Positions 23,954 to 36,764 of a DNA stretch of 64,000 bases are shown here, piece after piece. The position numbers and the translations under genes were made by a program. Source of the DNA: Fomes fomentarius (taxonomy: Eukaryota > Basidiomycota > Agaricomycetes > Polyporales > Polyporaceae); NCBI GenBank assembly GCA_022606135.1, contig JABYQN010000010.1, positions 1,054,001-1,118,000 of the forward strand. Direction: 5' to 3'. Position 1 is the stretch's first letter; each line of letters opens with the position of its first letter. The notes under the pieces are model-generated. The model did no database searches, had not been told where the DNA came from, and worked only from the letters and a program-made list of their open reading frames with translations.

Positions 23954-25191
23954 ATGTCGCACACGATCGTTGGCTACGGCGCAGACGCTCTGGAGAGTCT
24001 GACCTCTGCCCAGGTCCACTTCCTCCAAAACCTCCCCAAGGCCGAGCTACACGCGCACCTGAACGGCTCGATACCCTTCCCCGTCCTGCAGCAGCTCGCG
24101 AACGAGTACCAAGCCTCCGTACCAGGCGCAGACAACCTCCCAGAGAACATCCGCCTCGGTCTCGCGAAATTGCAGGCAGGCATCGTCCTCGACCAAATCG
24201 ACGACTTCTTCGGCCTCTTCCCCGCCATCTACGCCATCACATGCAGTCCCGCGCCCCTGCGCCGTGCGACGCGTGCCGTCCTCGAGCACTTCCTTTCCGA
24301 ACACCACGGCCCCGCGCAGGCCGCGTACCTCGAGCTCCGCAGTACCCCGCGCGAAACCCCCGCAATGTCTCGCAGGCAGTACCTCGAGGCCGTGCTGGAC
24401 GAGGTCGAGCAGTACCCCCCTGAGCGGGCTGCGCTCATTGTGAGTCTCGATCGCAAGATGGATGTGCGCGTCACTGCAGAGGTTATTGAGTGCGCTATCA
24501 GCCTGCGCAAGGAGGGACGGCGCGTCGTAGGCGTCGATCTCTGTGGGGATCCCAAGGTCAGGACGAGTCCCCTTTGCTCAGGATTGTGCGATACGGCTGC
24601 TTGATTGTTCGAAGTATAGGCCGGAGATGTGGTCGAATTCGAGCAGCGATTCCGCGCCGCCAAGGAAGCGGGGTTGGGCGTGACTCTTCACATTGCAGAG
24701 GTATTAATCTTCTATGCGCCTAATCCCTGCAGGGGCTTGACCAGCACATATGCTTGTACAGATACCCGATTGCACATCACAAGAAACGCTCAAGCTTTTG
24801 TCTTTCAAGCCCGACAGGTTAGGACATGCAACCTTCCTAAATGACGCAGCCAAGAGGGTCGTCCACACGGACGAGATGTGCATCGAAATCTGCCTCTCTT
24901 CGAACCTCTTGTGCAAGACCGTCCCGACGCTCGACGCTCACCACATACGCTATTATATCGGCCATAACCACCCAATTGTAATATGCGTAAGTGACTATGT
25001 CGTTTGTACACGTACGACTCGTTGTAACCGAAAGATATCACCCGCACCAGACGGACGATATCCTACCGTTCCGCAACTCTCTAATCGGAGAGTACGCGCT
25101 ACTCCTGGCCCAGCCTCCGTTGGGTCTCGGGCTGACAGAGGCAGAAGTCGAGAAAATCGCGCAGATGGGAATGGCATCCCGTTTCCACTAA
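23954..25191 (+). CDS. Adenosine deaminase-like protein (ADAL/MAPDA type)
   Basis: Metal-dependent amidohydrolase; the ADAL branch deaminates N6-methyl-AMP to IMP. The first exon (23954 to about 24556) starts MSHTIVGYG and has the metal-binding HxH in PKAELHAHLNGSIP, followed by LDQIDDFFGLFPAIYAIT and YLELRSTPRETPAM. Later exons carry GLGVTLHIAE (third His and catalytic Glu), KPDRLGHATFL, EICLSSNLLCKTVPTLD (ADAL-specific block), GHNHPIVIC and TDDILPFRNSLIGEYALL, with the catalytic/metal Asp pair. Three introns are inferred. All metal ligands are present. Stop at 25189-25191. Confidence 0.93.
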
Positions 25192-25550
25192 CGTTAAGCA
25201 GGCTTTTCGCATGGACCGCTCAGAGTCAATAGATCGATGTGGTTTACATTATTCGCACATGTAGCACTATACCCTCTCCACTCAATGGCAATTCCCACTA
25301 CTCACACAGCGAATACATAGGGACAACCGGACATTCATCTGCCCGAAGCTGCCGAGCTCTTGCAGGACGTCATGGGCCGACTTACGACGCGTAGTATACA
25401 GCTTCCGAACCCGCAGGCTCATTACTCGGACTCTGAGCTTGATGCATAACCCCTCCCAATCAATATAGACCGTCGAGCGAGTAACCAATGCTCCATTATC
25501 TACATCCGAGGATAATGAGATGAATAAAGATTACCACCCACACCACTGCG
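25192..25550. other. Convergent 3' region
   Basis: About 360 nt lie between the convergent stops of the deaminase (+) and the RSC subunit (-). No gene is seen. Confidence 0.4.
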
Positions 25551-28500
25551 TTACAGCAACCCACTCTCTCGCATCAGCGCCTCCAACGTCTCGGTCGCAG
25601 TCGGGGGCATCTTCCGCCGTTTCGGTGCAGATGCGGGAGACTGACCATCCACGCCATTCACGCCATTCACCCCGCCGTCCACGTCCATGGGCACATGCTG
25701 GTCCTCCCCGCGCTGTCCTCGCTCCGCCTTCCGCTTCTTCGCGAGGAAGGCCAAGTACTTCAAGCTATGCTGAGGCGGCGGCGTGTGCACAATGTCCACG
25801 GGGGGCGCGGCGAACCACAGCACCTCGTTCGACTCCGGCTCGCGGTCGAACAGTCTCGCTGCAACCGGGAAAACAATCAGCGAACGGTCCCCCCATTTTG
25901 TTACGCATGCCGACACGCGTGCGACTGAACGTACCCGTCTCTGGCGGGAGTTCCTCCATTGCCGCATGGTTGCCCAAGGCCGCAATGCCCCCCGCGGCGG
26001 CGACGATCGACCGGTCTTCCCGCGGCGGCATCAGATACGGTGCTTGCAGTTGCATCGGCATAGGCTGAGACAGAACCTGCTGCTGCTGGACTGTTGCAGT
26101 GGAGGCTTGCGGTGTTGAACTGCTAGGCGTAGCGTTACCCTTTGCTGCCGCGCGCTCCTGCTCAGCTTTAGCAACAGCAGCGCGTTTCGGTCGCTTAGGT
26201 CGTCCCCCCACGCCGCCGCTATCCGCCTTCTCTCCGTCCTGCAGCTTCTCGCCTTTCTCTCTCTCCCTCTCTTTCTCCTTCTCCGCCTTCTCCTTCTCGC
26301 TCACCTCCAATATGCCCCCGGGCGCGCTGGCCGGCGGCTTCGGGGCAGCGAGGAAAGGGCTGGGGAACCGGCGGGGAAAGACGGAGCGTTCAAAGGAGTA
26401 GATCGGCATGAACTCCTCCTTCTTGCGCACTTCCTCCGGGATGCACGAGTTCCAGTTCTTGATCTTCACAAAGACGCGCTCCCGGTCGTTGTACCTGCTG
26501 TCGCACACGTACAGGGGCCAGCCCGGGTGCCAGAACGGGGGGCGCGGCCGACCGCGAACGTGGCGCGCGGTGAACTGGCACGCAATCTTCTCGATGATGT
26601 CATCCAGCGGATGGTCGGCGAAGTGGCCTAAGCGAAATACGAATAGGCAGTGTGCCGACGTTAATGTTAACGTTAGCGGGAACACGGCAACAGTCAGCGG
26701 ACCGCACCCCTGCGAGAGAACACAAGCACACGCGACGTACTCGTCTTGAAGACTTCTTTGTCCCAGAACTGCCGATCTGCGGGATGCAAGGTCTGGTGAC
26801 GTTAATAGTCAACACGCTAATTCCCGCAGTGTTCGCAAGACTAACCTGCTCGGGTCGGAAGTACCAGCAAACGGATACGCCAAGCTGGCCTTTGCGCTGT
26901 CTAGAACAACATATGTCGAATTCAGATAGCCCGCCGAGGAGATCCGTTTCGTGCCACTCACGCTTCTTCGGAGACAAAGCACTTGAACACCTGTCCGATA
27001 ATCGGTCTGCTCGGGTCGTCGGGGTTGCTCAGGTGCAGCCAGTCGGCGAGGCGCACGGTCCAACCCTTGTAGTGCACTTCATCGATGATCTTCTTATCCT
27101 TCATTGATACGCGGAAAGTGGTCACTGCAGTCCCGCTGTCGCCTTCTGCGTGCGATTTCGCATTCCCAGGACCCGCAGGAAGCGCGGCGAACCTGGTGCT
27201 CGAGCTGTACGGCGGTGTGGGAGGGTTCGCAGACGTGAGCGCCTGGTAGAACCTCTGGAAATAGGTTTCGGCAGGAACATTAGATAAACGGAGTCCGCAT
27301 CGATGTGGCATGCGGAACGCACCTGGAGCATGAGTATGTGCCCATAAGGCTCTGTTCCGGGTTCGTGCCAGCGACGAGCTTTCAGGAATAGCTGGGACAT
27401 TTCCTTGTCGAACGCCTGTGATGTGGCATAGTACCCAGACCGAGTCCGACTCTACGGCGCGGTTAGTTGTCGCAGCGCATGCGGTATCGGACATGGAGAG
27501 ATCACCTCTATGAGTTGGAGAGAAAGAGGGAACTAGAATAGTCAGGGGGTGAGAGAGACATGCACAGGGTAGGATCTTCGAGCTCACATTGAAGGACAAA
27601 TCTCGAATGTTCGTCTCCTCGGGGGCTGCTTCTAAGCTGGCCGCGGGTTTATTCCCACTACGCCCGACTTCCGGATGAGATCGGGTCGCGCTGAATGTGG
27701 AGTATTAACCTACTGTTCATCCCTAAACTTGGAGAGAGTGACCACGATGTCTACCATCCGCTCCTGCGTACCCAGCACCTTAAGCAATGTCACAATTTCG
27801 ATCACGAACACCGGAGGCTCACGGGAGTAATGTTGTCTGCCCAGCCAACGTCTGCCAAACCCTCCCAGCGCGGCAGGCCTTTCTCGAGCTGGCGCACGAT
27901 CTCTTCGCTCTCGCCGTCCCGCGCCGTGTCCTGCGCGACCACTTCAGGTTCTGGCGTTCCTCCAACGTCGACTTCCATGTCCGAAGAAGTGGTGCGTTCG
28001 GGAGATTTAGGCTTCGCGGCCTCGCTCTTTTGGGCGACCTCAGCTTTCGCGGTCGCATTCGCAGGAGGTGGAGGTGTGGTGGTCTTTGCCTGGGACTTGG
28101 ATGAGGATGGCTTGGGCTTGGCGGCAGCCGAGGTGGCTGCGGCGCGTCCGTTGACAGACGTCGCATGCACCCTCTGTGCGGCAGAGGCAGGAGGTGAGGT
28201 AGGCGGTGCAGGGAGAACTGGCCGCTGTCTCCATTCGTTTTCCAAGATACCCTTCACGGCGGAGCGGACACGGTCTCGAATGGGTCTGGGCAATGAAGAA
28301 CTGTGGGCTACTCACCTTCAGGGTCGCTGCGTCCTTTGATATCTGGCTGCCCTCCTCGTTGTAGTAGGACGCGTTGAGAAACACCAGGTTGAGGTCTTCA
28401 AACGCGTCAAGGGGAGTCTTGTACTTGTTCTGAGAGAGATTCGCCTTGACACCGTTGATACAACGAGGCTGTGGAATGACCTATGTGGCGGACGTGAGAG

Positions 28501-28686
28501 TGAATAAGCAACATATTAGATCGCGTCACAAGGATAAGGAACCTCGTAGTACTCAGGCCATGAGTCCTTGTCCACGAGTTCGAGGAACATGCCTGCGAGT
28601 CGCCGTTTGGTACGACGACTGGTGGCGCCGGTGAGGGCAGCGATAACCTCGTCTATCGCTGTCTTGTGTGCGGCTGAGAGCGGCAT
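25551..28686 (-). CDS. Bromodomain and BAH-domain protein, Rsc1/Rsc2-type RSC subunit
   Basis: Subunit of a SWI/SNF-class remodeller (RSC); bromodomains read acetyl-lysine and BAH binds nucleosomes. Start MPLSAAHKTAIDEVIAAL at 28686. First bromodomain: SWPEYYE, then PLDAFEDLNLVFLNASYYNE. A Ser/Pro/Ala linker follows. A second bromodomain-like part ends at FDKEMSQLFLKARRWHEPG. The BAH domain begins YKGWTVRLADWLHLSNPDDP and includes IIGQVFKCFVSEE, VSVCWYFRPEQ, HPLDDIIEKIACQFTARH and WPLYVCDSRYNDRERVFVKI. A Lys/Glu-rich tail leads to RLFDREPESNEVLWFAAPP, a conserved end block, and TLEALMRESGLL. About eight introns are needed. Functional inference comes from family membership. Confidence 0.9.
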
Positions 28687-30695
28687 GGGGAGGAGGGCAA
28701 GATAGTGAGAGCAAGACGCGAGGGTACAGTAACACGAGTGGCACTGTCTGTGGGTGACTGTCGAGGAGAATTCAAACCGGGCCGCTCGCCGGGGCAGAGT
28801 GATTGACGACACGTGGCCTGGCGCTCGCAACTATGGACCTACAGTGGAGAAAGTCATGCTTATGCTCATTCATGCTCTTCCAACGCTCTCTTCCACCTGT
28901 CCCAAGTCATGCCCGCGCGATATCCAGAATTGATGATACGGTGGCATTCTGACTACCGAGATTGTACGTAGAGAGCACGCATGACTGGCGCGGTGTTTCA
29001 CACGCTGACTATTCTCTGTACCAACAAGGTCGCTGTGGGGGAATCGAAAGTCAGGCTCTAAACCACGAGGGTCGATCGGGGCAAGAGGATGTCTAGATGG
29101 GGCGTCCGGCTGGCATCTCTCTGGGGCATGTGGAGAGATCTGACCCCCATCTGGGCGAGATTGAGCGGGAGAATGCAATCTGGGGCCATATCCGGCTCTG
29201 TGCACACCAAACCGTGCAGGAACTGTGAGGGCAATAAGGACTGAAGCGGTGTTGTTCTGGGGTAGGGATGGTGGCGTGCAGCGAAAGCCGGGCACTATAG
29301 CTCGTTCCGGACGCAAGGAAGAGGGGTCGAGTGCAGGTCTTGTTGGCGAAAGCATCTGTTCGCGTGCTACCAGTGTCTGCACGAGCACTGAGGTCTGGCA
29401 GGATCTCCGCGGAGCTCTGGGGCGAAGGAGGCTTGGAAGCCGGGAGAGAGGGGACCGGGGTCATTTGCGAGCCACGTCCCGAGCCGCATGGTTCCATAGC
29501 AGGTACGCCAATAAGCATTGTGGCACATTACATGATGCTGAAGCGAGATGGACAGTGAGTCCCGCCATGCTTTTCATCTTGCTCCCAAGCAGCGGCGCGA
29601 TCTAGAGAGATCGCATCCCATCCGAGCCGAGCGGTTGCCCAGAGAGTCTGCTGGACGGTCGATCCACGTCCGGCCTCCGCCTTCTTTCATATACCCCTAC
29701 GTCGGCCCAGGAGAGAAGAGCGAGGAGAGATGGATAGATGCCGGGTGGCGTCTCTCTTCGCCTCGTCTTCGCGGTCTGCAGGAATGGTTGTCTCTCACAG
29801 ACGTTAGGATCCGGGCACATGCTCGTACATTGGCCGCAGCAGAGCCCGTGTGAGCCTGTCGTCGGAACGGCCAGGATGTGCTACTGAGCGTCTCAGGTAT
29901 CGATTTACGGCAGCTTCGAGGGCGGCGAACGAAAAAGAGGACGGACGACAAGGCAAGTGCTAGAGATCAACTTTAGACTCGCGCACGAGCACTCTCCCGG
30001 CGGTACTCGCTCAGCCTCCGTCTGTACGCCACTGAGCGAGTGCGTCTTTGTCGGCCTCTGAACTGTCGACGGGCGCGTCGTCGCGTGATGGATCGTCGAG
30101 TGCGGGGAGGGCAAGGCGGCTGCCAGGATGGCATTGGTATCAGACATGCGTCTCGCCCTGCGCCCTGCGCCCTCGCCTTCGCCCTCGCCCTCGCCCTGCC
30201 GTCTGCTGCTGGCGCGCGGGGTTGGGATAGACGGCGCATGGCGAGCCGCGGCTCTGGTTGCTTCTGGCGTTGGAAGCTGCTCAGGCCGGTGCTCGAGTGC
30301 GCGCTCATGGTGACTTCGTCCTATAAGTATAGGACGCGGTGTGAGTGCTGGGCTTATCTGCGCGTCTGTGGGCCTAGGCAAGCGGGCGGGGACGACACGC
30401 GGGGCCCAGGCGAGGGTCAAGAGTTGTATGCATATGCACTCTGGAATGAGGATCTTCCATAGACAGCGTTGGTGGCGAATGTCGGAAGCGGACGAGATTG
30501 GGCGCTGTTGTGCTTGGGAGGCTGAAGTTGTCGCAGTCTGGAAGAAAGTGTGCCCAGGAGCCAACCTCATTGCCGACAACGTGGGCTGCTTCCTTGAATT
30601 CAAAATCACCGTCATCGTCCGGATATATAGCCCTCCAAGACTGCCTCCCGCCCGTGCACCACGAGCCCCGCCGGATCCTCGCGCCAGCGCCAGAC
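28687..30695. other. Intergenic, about 2 kb
   Basis: This lies between the divergent starts of the RSC subunit (-) and the zinc-finger gene (+). Minus-strand open frames at 28870-29518 overlap each other and have no recognised domain. A hexamer-type repeat (CGCCCT/CGCCTT, near 30170-30200) and a TATA-like GATATATAG (about 30621), 75 nt before the next ATG, are the only features seen. Confidence 0.4.
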
Positions 30696-32143
30696 ATGCA
30701 AAACGGTCTCTCGCCCTCCAACTATCAGCTCTACTCAACGCCACAAGCACCATCCCATGCCCACTACACGCACTCTGCCTTCTCTCTGCGATCCCCGCCC
30801 CACGCTCATTCGTCCTACCTTCACCCACGCCCCGCCTGCAGCGCCTCCTCCTCCAGCGCTCCCACACAATTTGGCTACCCATATGCCAACAACAGCATCG
30901 ACCCACTAGCCGCCTACTCAGCTCACTACCCAGCCCATCACCATAAAACCCAGCTAGCCTCCCTCGACTGGCCAGCACAGACTCCTCAAGCGCACGCTCC
31001 TCCTCCACCACCACCCCACACACCCACCATGGCCATCACTCCTTCCCACTACAGTCGCCCCCAGCCGCCCGCATCCAGCTCAAGCAGGTCCTCGCGCGAC
31101 GGCGGGGACGACACTGCCAGTGGCTCGGACGGAGGCAGAGACCCCACGCCTCCTGCTGCGCGCCCGCGCGCAAAAGAGGTGAAGAAGAAGGTGCACGCCT
31201 GCATGATGTGTCACAAGTCCTTCGATCGGTGCGTCCCCTCTCATTTCCTCCGCCTGCTGTGCTCACCGACGTCCCTCCCTTCCCTCGTGCCTGCCCTGGT
31301 CCTTTACAGGCCTAGCACACTCAAGAAGGTGAGCGCCTCTGCTACTCACCACCATTCCACCCGACAGCATGCTTATTAGCTCTTCTAGCACCTTCTCGTC
31401 CACACGGGGGAGAAAGGTACGTAAGAGGCACCGTTGCTCTCTTCTTCTCGGGCCCACGGCTCACGGCGCCTCTCCCAGCCTTCTCGTGCGAACACTGTGG
31501 ACGACGCTTCGGTGTCGCTTCCAATCTCAACCGTCATAACAAGACCTGTTCAGCAAAACCAGCAGCCCCCCCACAGGCTCCCTCCGACTCCGGGACGCCC
31601 GTCGCAGCCACCGACGACCCCTCCTCCTCTTCTCAGACAGCTGCTGCGACTGCGGTCGCTGACCCGACCCTCCCAGACGCCTCAGCCGACCCAGCGTCCT
31701 CCAGCCCCGCCATCACCACCACCCCCACTCCCTCCGTGCCCCGCCGCACCTCCCGCAAACGCAAGGGCGACGGTGACGAATCGAGTGCCCAAGACTCCTC
31801 CGAGAACCAGAACCCGAATCAGAACCAACAGAACAACCAGCAGTCCCAGTCCCGGTCGCGGAAGCGAGCCCGTCGCGCTCCTTCGCCCGAGCGCTGGGTC
31901 CCCGACAGCCTCAGGACCTTCGACCTCACCCCCATCCAGAAAAGCACGCCCGTCCCGCTCCCGCCCGTGCGTCCCTTCCAGGACGCGTACAACAACACCT
32001 ACTACGAGGAGCGCGACTCGTTTGACGAGAACGCGGCCGCGAACCCGTACCATCCGCGCGGATGGAAGGGTCGCCTGCCCGGTCCTGGCCTCATGGGGAC
32101 CAACGTCGCGAACCGGAGCGGCGGGCAGCTCCTGATCTTCTGA
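30696..32143 (+). CDS. C2H2 zinc-finger transcription factor
   Basis: Predicted nuclear DNA-binding regulator, 414 aa, joined from 30696-31228, 31310-31328, 31389-31416 and 31479-32143; all phases agree. The N-terminus is low-complexity (MQNGLSPSNYQLYS, His/Pro/Ser-rich). A basic segment (AKEVKKKVHACMMCHKSFDR) begins the first finger, which continues PSTLKK-HLLVHTGEK across two micro-exons of 19 and 28 nt. The second finger is AFSCEHCGRRFGVASNLNRH followed by NKTC, a C2HC variant. A Ser/Thr/Pro- and Gln/Asn-rich region with basic patches (RRTSRKRK, SRKRARR) follows, then a conserved end (NPYHPRGWKGRLPGPG). The target genes are unknown. It is conserved in style with other basidiomycete two-finger regulators. 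Confidence 0.9.
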
Positions 32144-32618
32144 CTGAGTATCTATCGATATCGTCTCCTTCTTTGGCTTGCGCTTGCGGGTATACTTTGG
32201 TTGGTCTTTCCTGATATTTCTGCTTCCGTCATCTTCTGCGGTCACTTAAGATCATCGTACGCGGTGGTATGCTTCTCCAGTCACATTGCACTCTTGTATC
32301 TGATATCTATGATTATATGACGATCTCGCAGCGAGATTTAGCGGTATGTAATACTTGTCCTATAGCAGTTAACGTTAACGTCGCCGACATAGTTTATTGT
32401 GTTGTATTTTGCTTAATCTGCGTATGAGTAAGTGGGGCCCCGCAATATCTGTAGACATACACATGGACGATGGATGAGACGAGGGGCAATTCGAATAATT
32501 TAGAGTCTAGAGTCAATGTCAAAGGATCATCGTAACGATATAGAGGTAAGCATTTCGAAGCCTCGCATTCAACATGCACGTCGAAGTGATAACGTCCGCA
32601 TCCCATCAACCACCCGCC
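32144..32618. other. Convergent 3' region
   Basis: The stretch between the stops of the zinc-finger gene (+) and the GH99-like gene (-) is AT-rich, with a TTAACGTTAACG tandem near 32370. No gene is seen. Confidence 0.4.
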
Positions 32619-35600
32619 TCACCGCCGATACTTGTTGAACAGCTTTGTGCTCGCTGGAACACGTCACAATTCAATCAACGTCAGCGATCCAGGGTCCTCA
32701 TACTAAAACGGAACAGATTTAAGAGCAGCACTCACTATTCGCCAAATTCTGCAACTGGCTCTTCGCGCCCTGGCCCGCAACGTTCCCCACCAGGTTCAAC
32801 GCCTGCCCAATTGGTCCGCCAGGTTGGCCGCTACCGCTCGGATAAGCATTCTGGCTGCCCGAGTACCCCGCGGGGGGGCGCGGTGGCGGAGGCGGACGAG
32901 TGGCATGCGCCGGTGGCGGATGCGGAGCGGTGCCATACGGCCCCGGCCCCGCATAGTACGGGCCATGGGCAGCGGGGGGCGAGGACGGACCGGGGTACGT
33001 ACTCGCACTGGGCCCGCTATGGTTTGGCTCCGGCGGCATCGGGCTGTAGTACTCGCTCTGGATCGAGGCGTGTCCATAATCGTACGGACCTGTCACGGAC
33101 GGGGCAAGCGAGGTCAGCATCCAGGGATAAGTATCCAAGAGCCGACGTTCAGAACACCAGAACACCAGAGAACTGGAGGACTAGAAATAGCCCGGCCCAG
33201 GGTCGGAATAAGCATGAGCGCATGCATACACGGACATAACGCGGGCGGGCCTGGACATCTGAGCGCTGGCCGCCAGAGCTCGCGTACAAGCTCCGTGCAT
33301 GCGCGGTGACTAGGAACCACAACTGTGAGATGCACTTACGTGGAGGTGGAGGAGGCGCGGGACCGGCTGTCTGGGGAAATGAACTAGTTTCTCCGGTGTA
33401 GAACGACTGCGGGGTAGTCGCACTATACGAAGACGGGGGTAAATAGGGGGAATGACGGCTCGCATGGAAACTGCTGTCGGCAGAAGCGACCTGTGCTTCT
33501 GGAAAGGCGAACCCTCCGACTTTGTCATTTGACCCATACTCTAGCCTTGTGGGCGACAATGGACCAGAATGGTGGGACAAGGACGGACGCGGCCTGAGCA
33601 GCGGAGGTGAAGTCGTGGCTTCGTAGCTCGGCGCATATGATGGAGTATAACCAGGTCGGTGCTGAGTCGAAGTATGGACATGCTGCGGCGACTCGTCGCG
33701 ATGGAAGTACTGGTCGATGATTGCCGCCGGGCCAGAGGGAGAACTCCATTCGGGCGGCGGCCATTGGGCTTGAGACCATGGGCCTGACGGCACAGGCGGG
33801 GCAATGGATGGGGCAGGGAAATGAGGCGTAAATCCAGGCTCGGTAGTGGGAAGCAGCCCAGAAGCAGAGTGCGAAGACATATGTGAATGGTGCGAATGTG
33901 CGGGAGAAACCGGGCGAGGCGACGGCGAGTGAGAAGGCACGCCGCATTGCATATGTTCTGGACGCGGAGAAGAGGGCAATGAAGGAGATATGCCTAGGCG
34001 GCTGAACTCATCAGTGGGAACGAGGTGGGGAGAACGTGGAGGACTGTTCGGCACATTAGTCGGAGAAAGCCCAGGAGACGACCCCGAAAAGCTCTGCGGC
34101 CGCGAACCGCTATTTACTGACGGAGGATCTGGACGTGTGGACAACGGCGTGGTGGGTGGCGCATATGCTTGCGTCGACGGTCGCCGCTCGAGAGGTACTG
34201 GCGGCGGACCACTTGACGTGGACTGAGGTTGTGATTCCTCCACCTCAAGACTGTACGGCGGAGGTGGGGGCTCGTCACCGTTCTCCTTACTCTGCATGGC
34301 TTTCTCCCATTCCTCCCATGTCTGCCCCTTCTCTTCCCCGCTACCGGAGGCAGAACCACCGGCACGGGAGGAGGCACCTACTTCGTCTTCGTACCTAGGC
34401 CTTGATGACCAGTAATCCTGGAGCTCCTTCGAAGGGAAAGTTCCGAGGATAAGACGGTCACCGCGGAGACCCTCCGCGGCAAACCCACAAATGCGCATGT
34501 ACCAGTCTGGGGGAAGATCGAACCCATCTTCGTCCAAAGCCATGAACCGATGTCGTTCCAACACAGGCAGCTGCCTCTTGTGCGAGACGACCGGAAGGAA
34601 TGCCGTACCTTCATCGTACCTGCGATATCAAGGTCAACTAAAGTGTCCGCGTCATTGAGGATGCAAGACTAACTCATCCCACATAGCGCCATAAATTGTG
34701 CGGACGTTGTGGCGGCGGACATTGTATAGCTGTCGCCACATGAAATGCCCGCCTCTGCGGGGACAGTCGTTCCAACCCCACTTACCCTCTGACAGATTAT
34801 GTCCCTAAGCAATTATTCAGCCAAAATGCTGCATCGCACGTTGTGGTTGACGCACGGTGCTACCGGGAAAGATGACAGGAATATAGTCAATCTTCCTCAT
34901 CGTCTCCCTCTGACTTTCCCATCTCTCATTGTGCTCTCTGACGAGATCCACGTCTCCTTTGATTTTCTCCTCCTCAAACCTATCTGCGCCTTCCTCGTTA
35001 TGATATCGGCCAATTGTCCATGGCGATATTGCGTCGAACTCCTCCATCCATACTCGGACGAAGTCAGGGTTCGGATCGGCATCCATGACAGACGTACGCC
35101 AGTGTGCGGGTACCCCAGCCATGATGTATGCGCCACCAGGGGTATTGTTGCGGATGAACCGTGTGATCGCGCGGACGGTAGCGGGAGAATGGTGTGCGTC
35201 AGACATACCGAAGCCCCATAGTGCCACGACAGGACGACCTTGTTCACGGAGGTACGCCGGACTGTCAAGGATAGCTTTGCGGCGAATGAGATGGACCCAA
35301 TCATGTTCCAAGACACGTTGAATGCGATCAGGTGCTACCCCAGAGACGTCGTACCTATGTATCCCAATGTCAAGAGGAGGTGATCACCAGACAATTAGGA
35401 ACCAGACGTACATTATAGCGAATACTCGCCCTTCCTTCTCCGCCGCCTCCATAACTCTATCACCGACCTCGTCTCTGATCTTCCGGATCCCCTCATTCCC
35501 CTGCTCCATATCGCACTGACCCGCGAATCGCTGCAGGAACGCACCATCTACACCATGCATCGCCATGCAGTGGAAGTGCCTTTGCACCGTCTTGGGGTGG

Positions 35601-35887
35601 CGCGAAGAAAACAGGAATGCTTGTTCGCCATTCGCGTACTTTACCCCCGGTGCAGGAAAAAGTTCCGAAGGGGTGTACTCTGAGACGTCAGGCCACAGAT
35701 CCATATTGGGGCGTCCTCCGTCAGGGATCGGATAATTGAACCAGTGAAGCCAGCCATGGTGACCTGGGCCTACGGGTTCGCCATCTCCTGCGCATGTAAA
35801 CCAGCCCTGGTAGCCGACTAGAAACTTGTCGTGAATGGTGGAGGGATCGGCCCTCTTGGGAGTCCTTCCTTTGCTATTGCTGGCCAT
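32619..35887 (-). CDS. GH99/GH71-like glycoside hydrolase with long disordered C-terminal extension
   Basis: The N-terminal 400 or so residues match the GH99-like family (often labelled xylosidase/arabinosidase): DKFLVGYQGWFTCAGDGEPV, GPGHHGWLHWFNYPIPDGGR, NMDLWPDVSEYTPSEL, HGVDGAFLQRFAGQC, WVHLIRRKAILDSPAYL, FDAISPWTIGRY, KIDYIPVIFPG, GGHFMWRQLYNV and MWDEYDEGTAF, ending LILGTFPSKELQDYW. One uninterrupted exon then continues into about 450 Pro/Ser/His-rich residues, and further exons add a Gly/Pro/Tyr-rich end. The probable stop is 32619-32621 after a last intron (an alternative stop is 32719). The start MASNSKGRTPK (35887) is the conservative choice. An in-frame extension to 36097 would add a hydrophobic anchor-like stretch (SALTLAGLVFIQITGPTLLV). 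Substrate unknown. Confidence 0.82.
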
Positions 35888-36764
35888 AAGCTGTGTATCA
35901 GGCGTAGGAGGAGCGATAGGAGATAGAATGAAGACGAGGAGGGTAGGTCCAGTAATTTGTATGAAAACAAGCCCTGCGAGTGTGAGTGCACTAAGTGAGG
36001 ATATCGAGTGCTGTGACCGCTGGTGGTGGAAGTATGAAGGAAACAGTATCGCGCAGTCGTGATAGCTGTCTACGACGCCCCACGCTGTCAATGTCAATCG
36101 ACAAGTCGACTCAGTGCCACAAACACCGAGTGCTCAGTATTTGCGCACGTGATGGTCATACCTGTGTGCCGATTCAAACCGGAACGCGGAGGAGCCCACG
36201 TAATACACTGCATTGTATAAGAGTCACCAGCTCGTATTGCATGATGTACGCACCAGAATCAAATGCATAGGCACCGACGAACAGACTGCTATTCGTACTG
36301 CTGCGACGTTGCGAGCGAGTAAATAAGAGGAAGAGTAACGCATTGATTTAGGCAACTAAGCGTGCTTACCACAGGCCCAAATTGACGCCCTTCGAACGCG
36401 CATCCTTTTTTTTTCACCTGAAGAACTAAGTAGTCATCTTAGGCACATCTGGCCTGGGCATCCCAGTCAAATTCCAGTAGCTGATAACAGCTGGGCGAAT
36501 CCTCCAATTGGGAGGAAATCTCCGACAGAGCTCCCGTGTTTGGGTACTTGTCCCGAGCTGCGAGCATGGTACTTAGAAGTTGTCAGAACAACAGGACTGC
36601 TTGGAGTGAGCGCCTATTTGGAACTCGCGCGTGATCTCGATCAACGCCTGCAGCTCCTCCTGAACGCGTATACATGCGCAAATAACGCAAGTTCAACCTC
36701 AACTTCAACCACTCTCCTCGCCTCACGCCGCTCATCTCCTTCTGGGAAATATCTGGACGCGTCA
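35888..36764. other. Intergenic / divergent promoter
   Basis: Between the GH99-like gene (-) and APC11 (+). An in-frame upstream extension of the former, with a hydrophobic stretch, occupies 35888-36097. Otherwise no gene is seen; a T8 run lies near 36407. Confidence 0.4.

Noticed and set aside
28870..29518. Two overlapping minus-strand open frames of 141-172 aa upstream of the RSC gene
   Set aside because: They overlap in different frames with Pro/Ser-biased composition and no family match, so neither is supported as a gene.
29905..31023. 372-aa open frame on the minus strand
   Set aside because: It is antisense to the zinc-finger gene and its leader, and results from that gene's GC- and Pro-codon bias.
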